Below, one piece after another: positions 58,114-64,000 of a stretch of DNA of 64,000 bases. The DNA lies in contig OV277870.1 of the NCBI GenBank assembly GCA_922989275.2, positions 32,732,356 to 32,796,355 of the forward strand, read 5' to 3'. The notes under the pieces were generated by a model. The model was not told where the DNA came from. It was given only the letters and a program-made list of their open reading frames with translations, and did no database searches. The DNA is from Gari tellinella (lineage: Eukaryota > Mollusca > Bivalvia > Cardiida > Psammobiidae). The translations under genes and the position numbers were made by a program. Each line of letters begins with the position of its first letter. Positions within the stretch are counted from its first letter, which is position 1.

Positions 58114-58170
58114 AATGCAGACCCTGGTCAGGGGGCATATTCAGGAGCTCTCTGATCTGGGTTTGCACTG
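58114..58170. repeat. CAAACAGT-family palindrome, diverged
   Basis: AATGCAGACCCTGGTCAGGG on the left; CTCTCTGATCTGGGTTTGCA on the right. Confidence 0.55.
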
Positions 58171-58443
58171 CTAGCATAGTGCAACTGTTCAATACACAGG
58201 TACATTGGTGCTAAATTTTGAGTTTACTCGTTACAAAGGCTCAGTGAATTATATGTTTACAAGTTAAAGAGTAGAACTTTATGTAGATAAGACGTTTACA
58301 CTGGTTGTAACGTAGAGCTTAGTATAAATTAGTTTTATGTCAGACAAATACTTATACTTAGTCTAGTACATCTTTATGTCGCACCATATCGAAACGAAAC
58401 ACAGGGAGAAAATATAGGTATATAGAGTTGCTTGAACATAGAG

Positions 58444-58584
58444 AATGATATGGCATTGCATGCGATAGGAGGGTTTTATTCTGCGAGGGGATAAAATCAT
58501 TTAGCGCGAAGCTCCGCCGAGTGCTAAATGATTTATCCTCGAACAGAATAAACCCCTCCTATCTCATGCAATGGCATATTATTC
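58444..58584. repeat. 141 bp foldback with CTCGGCGGAGC loop
   Basis: The arms GATATGGCATTGCATGCGAT, AGGAGGGTTTTATTCTGCGA and GGGATAAAATCATTTAGC are mirrored on the right by GCTAAATGATTTATCCTCG, AACAGAATAAACCCCTCCTA and TCTCATGCAATGGCATAT. The centre reads GCGAAGCTCCGCCGAGTGC, the reverse complement of the loop at 34265-34410 with one change. Confidence 0.9.
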
Positions 58585-58993
58585 GATTTACCCCGTCACT
58601 GAATGATTTTAGCATTCCAAACATATATTTATTCCATATTTGACAAGTGTTTTAAAAATCGGATCCAAAAATTGTAAAAATAATAACCGCAAGGGAGCGA
58701 CCGCAGTGCGCATTCTTTTCTTACGCGACAGAAAAATAGACCCAAAATAGCTACAAACAAACCTGTTCAAAAGAAATCAAAGCAATAAAATGGAAAAGTG
58801 AGTCGATAGAATCAACAGTTATACAATTTAATTTAATTTGGCCACAATTTACGCTTCAAATTAAAATATGCTTTTTCAATCACAAATTCTTGAAAAGTGT
58901 CAATAGTTTTCACGTGACGCATCGTGGTTAGTGACCAGTGTTTTTTCTGTTTTGAATTTGACTATTTGAATAGGACGTGGAGGTTTTGTACAT
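58585..58993. other. No recognisable feature
   Basis: AT-rich sequence downstream (minus strand) of the recombinase pseudogene; its 3' untranslated part could lie here. Confidence 0.45.
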
Positions 58994-59720
58994 TCAAATT
59001 GGCACCAGCAAAAAGGGACTGCGTGACATTTTAGGAGCTGGAGGACACTGTGTAATTCTGATTAAGTGGATTAATGGAATTAGGTGGGCAAATGGGTATG
59101 ATGGACTAGGAGGGGTAATTATCTGTAGGCTTATCTGTAACTGGTCTGACTGAGGAAGCGGAATTCTGCGAAGGCAGGTTTGTTGCAGAAAGGATGTTTG
59201 AACACTGTCTTTGCTCACTTTCTGGCATTTACTGTAATTAAGAACAGATTGCATATTTTTATGCCCACTTATTTGCATTATTAAAGTTAGTGGCACGCCA
59301 GCATTTCTAAAATTTTGAACAAGAGCTTTACGGGCAGACTGATTGATCAGTCTTTTAGAGCTGTCAATGTTTCCTTGTGCTGCCATAGTTTTCGTCAAAG
59401 ATCCCAGTTTTCTGACACCTACTGGGAGTTTAATATACCACTGGCACTGGATGTCACTGTCTCCACTTGACACAAATACAGTACGTGGGGCAATATAGAA
59501 TGAATCTTCGGGTTTGGAAAATCAAAGTGGCCGTTTGCTGGCATACAGTTTATAGTAATAAATAGGATCTCGGTGTGGATTTTCCTGATTGGCAAAAACA
59601 ATTGGAGTGACACTTCAAACATCACCAATGTTCTCCCCAGTCCGGGTTTTTGTCTGTCGTTCGGCAAGCTCCAAATACTCGGATCCATTTGAGTCCTGGT
59701 GAAGAGCAACATCTCCCCAT
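58994..59720 (-). pseudogene. Recombinase pseudogene exon 2 (catalytic part)
   Basis: Starts WGDVALHQDSNG, then EYLELAERQTKTRTGEN, stop at 59617, then ENPHRDPIYYYKLYASKRPL, stop at 59524, then EDSFYIAPRTVFVSSGDSD and the C-terminal catalytic boxes. The box usually read NHSxRK in the family is NQSARK here, losing the histidine. The GHK histidine and the NYS tyrosine (presumed nucleophile) remain. The tail after about residue SKDSV is low-complexity and not family-like. Confidence 0.85.
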
Positions 59721-60733
59721 CTGTAAGAGGGTGAGTAAATCAATAAACAAAGTTTACATTATGGAAAACAGAGCACCAGATAAGGGGGTTATTTTTAAAA
59801 GTAAATTCTTCATGTCCGTAACAAACCAAATTAAAGCGTGGCTACTCACTACAGTCATCTGTAGGTGCGATTCTAATGAATAGTCACACCATAGGGTTTG
59901 GCACAGACTTTAAGAGAAAATGAAGGACATTTTGAGCTGGACTTCCACGTATCTGAAGCGCTGGTAACTTGTGGTAAGCAGTATTCTTTCCCAATTAATT
60001 CTATTAAATTTCTACTGCAATAGAATAAAACTACTACTAACTAGAAAATCCATAACTTTTACAGCCTGTTATAGCTACTGTCTCATGATATGTTAGGATC
60101 TTTTAGAATAGTTTACTTATGGTGGAAATTAACCGGTACTACCGGTGCAGATATATACACCTACACCGGTATATCAATTACTTTGGAATGAATTGAAGGT
60201 GCAAAAAGATTATTTGTGGGGGTAAAGGGATAAAAGGATTAAATGGGAAAGTTTTGTGTTTTAAAACCTCAGAGAGCCAAAGTGACTGTCAGTTTTAAAA
60301 CCTCAGAGAGCCAAAGTGACTGTCATGCAATTGACACAATTCTGTGTTTACTTGTATAGTTGTTTATTTTCAAATGTTGCATATTCTGAATGTTTTTACA
60401 TCTATTGGATTTACAAGATGATATTTAAATTTAAAATGTTGGTGTTTATTGTGCTGTTTGACATTAAACATTTAGATCTATTTAGAGTCTAGACTATCTG
60501 AAATGAATTAGCTTTCAATAGTATGTAGTATCAATAAATGCTTTAGAATTTAGATAACACCAGAGTTACTCAGCATCTTTCTAGATCCAAATTATTTGGA
60601 AATTAAATATGTGTGTGTGTATGGCTAGATCTACTGATCTGGTGGATCAACATGTAGATCGATGTAATTTTTCAGAAACACTATTATCTATAGGGTCTAG
60701 ATATTTCTTAACATGTTTTGTCATCAAACTTAC
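59721..60733 (-). other. Phase-2 GT-AG intron of the recombinase pseudogene (1013 bp)
   Basis: Donor AAG|GTAAGT and acceptor CTCTTACAG|ATGG are consensus. Joining across it restores an uninterrupted family match (EHYNLR then WGDVALHQDSNGSEYLE). Inside is a 34 bp tandem duplication. Confidence 0.8.
60258..60325. repeat. 34 bp tandem duplication in the intron
   Basis: GTTTTAAAACCTCAGAGAGC plus CAAAGTGACTGTCA occurs twice in direct succession, identical. Confidence 0.95.
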
Positions 60734-61483
60734 CTTAAATTGTAATGTTCGCTAGTGCCTCATAGGCCAAAGTGCATAGTATTGTTGAGCCATAATGCTA
60801 TTAAGGATGGAGGTGGGAGTTTTGTCGCTCAGAATGCTTTTGTTGTACAAGATGGTGATTTCTTCGTCGGTGATAGGTTTAGCAGCCTTATTGCCCTTTC
60901 CCATCTTCTTTAACGACTTTTGCTTGGCTTTTAACGCATATCTTGTTAGTTGGAAAGCCGGGCCACGTTCTGTCATTATACTATACGGGTACTTTGCCCT
61001 TTTCAGTTTTCGGTCCAATGAGGAAATCATATTTCGTAATGTGCTTGGCTCGTACTCGGCACCATCACTTTTTTTGGAAGAAAATATAACATTTGCCACT
61101 AAAGAGTCCAGCTCATCTGGGGGAATAGTATGGAATTGTCTTAGCTCACCCTTTTGTCTTAGAAATCTTTCAAATTTTTAAATATCCAGCGTTGTTTTCT
61201 TTAGAGTGTTTGAGTTCTCTTGATTCTTAATACATTCAACAACTTCATGGTCTGAGATGGTTATAAATTTTTTTGATTTTGATGATCTTGTTTCATTAGC
61301 CTCTGGAATTTCTGGATCTACAGATGGTCTTGATTATTTCACTGGATCTAGTGTCATCTCATCATCAAAATCAGAATAGTTAATGTCATGAATGTCTAAA
61401 CTTTCTGGGGTATTTTGACCCAACTCCTCTTGATCATCGTCCCACAGAATATTAAGATCAAAATTTGGTATGAAATCTGACAT
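60734..61483 (-). pseudogene. Recombinase pseudogene exon 1
   Basis: 750 nt from ATG to a consensus splice donor. The stops at 61336 and 61180 lie exactly in frame with the ATG (147 and 303 nt away), showing that one decayed frame runs throughout. Just before the donor a frameshift moves the reading to FGL-stop-GTSEHYNLR, where family members have FGLRG; the TGA thus falls on the arginine that I take to be the first catalytic residue. The last codon is split by the intron. Confidence 0.82.
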
Positions 61484-61771
61484 TTTTTTGTTTTGTTTAG
61501 AAGATTGAGTAATTTTAAGTCTTGGATCTAGATTGAAAGTTTTGTATGGCCTAAATGCAGCAGAAGATAAAATGAAAACAATGTATGTGCTAGTAATTAA
61601 AGCAAAAATATAGGGGGAATAAAGAATACTTGGATGTATTATGTATTTTGTGAATTGTAAATATAGATCTGCCTGAATTAAAATTAAAAAGTAATAGGGT
61701 TTTGTGCGTATTTTGATTTTAAATGCCTCTAGGTAAACTTTATATACGCTTAAAAAAGAATCACATAGTGT
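61484..61771. other. Upstream region of the recombinase pseudogene
   Basis: A possible promoter or 5' untranslated region for the pseudogene on the minus strand; no specific element is identifiable. Confidence 0.4.
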
Positions 61772-61862
61772 GACGTCCTCTGTGGCCTATTGGTTAGTGT
61801 GCAGTTCTCTAAACTTTTCGGCCCCGCATTCAAACCCGGCTAGGCGCAATTATTTTTTTTTA
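61772..61862 (+). repeat. tRNA-like SINE head with T-run terminator
   Basis: TGTGGCCTATTGGTTAGTG fits a Pol III A box and CGCATTCAAACCCGG a decayed B box about 40 nt later. A run of nine or more T follows at 61853, as in a Pol III terminator. Too degenerate to be a working tRNA. Confidence 0.5.
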
Positions 61863-61994
61863 AACTGCACTTTCGATTGCTTTGGGGATTCTAATGGATA
61901 ACCAACATATGTGCTATTGTTATTCAACATATTAACGGTGTTTTTTACGCGTCTAAAATCAACGTCTCCGCTATTTCCTCTGAGTAATGAAAAT
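61863..61994. other. Short unassigned DNA
   Basis: Sequence between the tRNA-like head and the array element; no feature seen. Confidence 0.5.
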
Positions 61995-63289
61995 AACGAG
62001 AGCACCGTAAACGGGTGCTGGACGCTCGACTTTCATATACTTGAGACGGCTACATTTTTCAAACTTAAAGAATGTGTATGGGTGTTTAATGCCTTATTGA
62101 TCATAGAAGTGTGTAAGCAACAACAACTTAAACATACTTGGACAGTCTACATTCAATTTAAAGTAAACTTTAAGTCAAAACAAGGACAATATCTTTGCCT
62201 GCTTTACCTACCTTGTTGTAATGAGTTGCCCTTTTGAAACTAAACAAGTATTCAAATATATTGGAAGTTTGAAATTAATAACTTTCTACAGTTACTGAAT
62301 AATTTCATATACACATTCTTAGTCAAACAAGGGCAATAACCCTGCAATGACAAATCCCATGGTTATCTGCTGTAATTGTTGAAAGGTGATGCCCTTTTGA
62401 AACTGAACAAGTATTAAAAGATTCAAGTTAATACCTATGGTAATTATTGAGAAATTTCAATTTACAAGTTTTATGTAAATAAAAACAAGGGCAATAACTC
62501 TGGAATGGCATATCCCAGTTATCTTTCTTGTTTGAATGGGTTGCCCTTTTGATGTAAAAAACAAGTATTTAAAGTTTCAAGTTAATACCTTTGACAGTTA
62601 TTAAGATATTTCAATTTACAAGTTTTAAGTGAATAAATCAAGGGCAATTACTCTAGTATTACAAATAACAGAGTAACCTACCTTGTTGTAATGAGTTGTC
62701 CTTTTGATACTAAACAAGTATTCACAGTTTCTAGTTAATATCTTTCATAGTTATTTTGATATGTCAATTTATAACTTTTAAGTAAATAAAACAAGGGCAA
62801 TAACTCTGGATACACAAACCTCAGGGTTACCTGTCTTGTTGTAATGAGTTGCCCTTTTGATACTGAATAACTATATTCAAAGTTTCAAGTTATTATCATA
62901 GTTGTTTAGATATGTTAATTTACAATTTTTAAGTGAATAAAACAAGGGCAATAACTCTGAAATGACAAATCCCATGGTTACATGCCTTGTTGTAATGAGT
63001 TGCCCTTTTGATACTGAACAACTATTCCAAGTTTCAAGTAAATATCTTTCATACTTATTTAGATATGTTAATTTACGATTTTTAAGTAATTAAAAAAGGG
63101 CAATAACTCTGAAATATCAAATCCCAGGGTTACCTGTCTTGTTGTAATGAGTTGCCCTTTTGATACTGAACAACTATTCCGAGTTTCAAATAGATACCTT
63201 TGATAGTTATTGAGAAATGGACTCTTACACAAACCTTATTCTAAAAACTTAACCGACGCAGACGGGGACGCAGACGACAGGGTGACGAC
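61995..63289 (+). mobile_element. Bivalve array element, first ~1.3 kb unit
   Basis: Begins AACGAGAGCACCGTAAACGG (a small hairpin AGCACC/GGTGCT), continues with GGACGCTCGACTTTCATATA and AATGTGTATGGGTGTTTAAT, then about seven tandem units of ~154 bp, then a tail with GACGCAGACGGGGACGCAGA leading to GACAAGAGCT. A second unit with the same start follows at once at 63290. This resembles the tandem-array elements common in bivalves (related in layout to pearl elements). Non-coding. Confidence 0.75.
62110..63225 (+). repeat. ~154 bp tandem array, GGGCAATAACTCTG type
   Basis: Landmark CAAGGGCAATAACTCTGG recurs at 62328, 62486, 62639, 62792, 62943 and about 63096. Each unit also has TTGTTGTAATGAGTTGCCCT, TTTGATACTGAACAA, CAAGTTAATATCTTTCATAG and TTAGATATGTTAATTTACA. 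Units are diverged by a few to many bases. Confidence 0.93.
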
Positions 63290-64000
63290 AAGAGCTAACG
63301 AGAGCACCGCAAACGGGTGCTGGACGCTCGACTTTCATATACTTGAGACGGCTACATTTTTCAAACTTAAGAATGTGTATGGGTGTTTAATGCCCTATTG
63401 ATCATAGAAATTTGTAAGCAACAACAACTCAAACATACTTGGACAATCTACATTCCATTTAAAGTAAACTATAAGTCAAAAGAAGGACAATATCTTTGCC
63501 TATTACTCTGGAACGGCTAATCCAGATCACCTTTCTTGTTTGAATGAGTTGCCCTTTTGATATAACACAAGTATTTAAAGTTTCAGGTTAATACCTTTGA
63601 CAGTTATTAAGATATTTTAATTTACAAGTTTTAAGTAAATTAATCAAGGGCAATTACTCTGGAATTACAAATCATAGAGTAACCTACCTTGTTGAAATGA
63701 GTTGTCCTTTTGATACTTAACAAGTATTCAAAGTTTCAAGTTAATATCTTCCATAGTTACTTAGATATGTTAATTTATAACTTTTAAGTAAATAAAACAA
63801 GGGCAATAACTCTGGATACACAAACCTCAGGGTTACCTGTCTTGTTGTAATGAGTTGGCCTTCTGATACTGAATAACTATTTAAAGTTTCAAGTTAATAT
63901 CTTTCATAGTTATTTAGATATGTTAATTTACAATTTTGAAGTAAATAAAACAAGGGCAATAACTCTAAAATGACAAATCCCAGGGTAACCTGCCTTAATG
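63290..64000 (+). mobile_element. Bivalve array element, second unit, cut by window end
   Basis: Starts AACGAGAGCACCGCAAACGG and follows the first unit closely to about 63480, then array units with landmarks at 63645, 63798 and 63951 continue to the window end. Open frames at 61911-62237 and 63210-63401 share GCWTLDFHILETATFFKL because both translate this repeat start; they are not genes. Confidence 0.85.

Larger units (their letters stand above)
58994..61483 (-). pseudogene. Crypton-type (DUF3504/KIAA1958-like) tyrosine recombinase, two exons, inactivated
   Basis: On the minus strand one protein of about 500 residues can be followed from an ATG at 61483 to a stop at 58994-58996. Its segments match the order of the Crypton-derived DUF3504 family (KIAA1958, QRICH1, ZMYM relatives): an acidic N-terminus (MSDFIPNFDLNILWDDD), a core-binding part (KFERFLRQKGELRQFHTIPP, YEPSTLRNMISSLDRKLKRA, GKGNKAAKPITDEEI) and a C-terminal catalytic part (YYYKLYASKRPL, LPVGVRKLGSLTKTMA, NQSARKALVQNF, SGHKNMQSVLNYSK). 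Such enzymes cut and rejoin DNA through a tyrosine. Disabling changes are in-frame stops at 61334-61336, 61178-61180, 59615-59617 and 59522-59524, a frameshift near 60765-60772, and a TGA at 60760-60762. It may be a dead Crypton transposon or a dead domesticated paralogue. Confidence 0.85.

Noticed and set aside
61911..63401. Two frames sharing GCWTLDFHILETATFFKL
   Set aside because: Both translate the start of the tandem bivalve element and are not conserved proteins.

Overview
The window looks like intergenic or accessory DNA from an invertebrate, most likely a bivalve mollusc (a heterodont clam is my best guess). The reasons are the AT-rich background, the absence of compact gene structure, several repeat types I associate with bivalve genomes (about 155 bp tandem arrays built on GGGCAATAACTCTG, arrays ending in GGACGACGG runs and a CCTGAGCC/GGCTCAGG hairpin, very many short palindromes of the form GCAAACAGT...ACTGTTTG) and metazoan transposon families (Tc1/mariner, hAT, Penelope-like, CR1/L2-like LINE, Crypton-type tyrosine recombinase). 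I found no intact host protein-coding gene. Almost all short open frames are chance frames or translations of repeats.

Layout. 1-4652: an interspersed repeat end, a tRNA-Thr-like sequence on the minus strand, a 56 bp satellite of roughly 26 units and a 44 bp satellite of five units. 4653-14200: mostly unrecognised AT-rich DNA with a ~95 bp tandem array, short palindromes and a tRNA-derived element. 14205-22655: the most striking object, an inverted pair of palindrome-rich 32 bp satellite arrays (left arm ~3.7 kb, right arm ~2.6 kb) around a ~2.1 kb core that holds a GC-rich repeat block, very long G runs and a degenerate piece of 28S rRNA on the minus strand. 22656-28225: a broken Tc1/mariner transposase and a 3.1 kb inverted-repeat element with a truncated hAT fragment inside it, abutting a tRNA-derived SINE. 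28226-35700: mostly unrecognised, with short palindromes, a microsatellite and a 146 bp foldback. 35700-42800: repeat ends, a Helentron/pearl-like element, a non-autonomous hAT element with a perfect 8 bp target duplication, a direct duplication, another foldback and a Penelope-like GIY-YIG remnant. 43568-47060: a 3.5 kb inverted-repeat element. 47551-49438: a 1.9 kb element with ~492 bp terminal direct repeats. 49443-58584: weak tandem repeats, the 3' end of a LINE and a foldback. 58994-61483: a two-exon, mutation-riddled Crypton-type (DUF3504-like) tyrosine recombinase gene. 61772-64000: a tRNA-like head and two tandem ~1.3 kb units of a bivalve array element, the second running off the window.

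There is no pathway to reconstruct: the window is a record of mobile-element insertion, satellite growth and decay. The parts that deserve further work are the inverted satellite/rDNA structure, the intron-bearing recombinase pseudogene, the 1.9 kb direct-repeat element, and two foldbacks that share a loop while differing in their arms.
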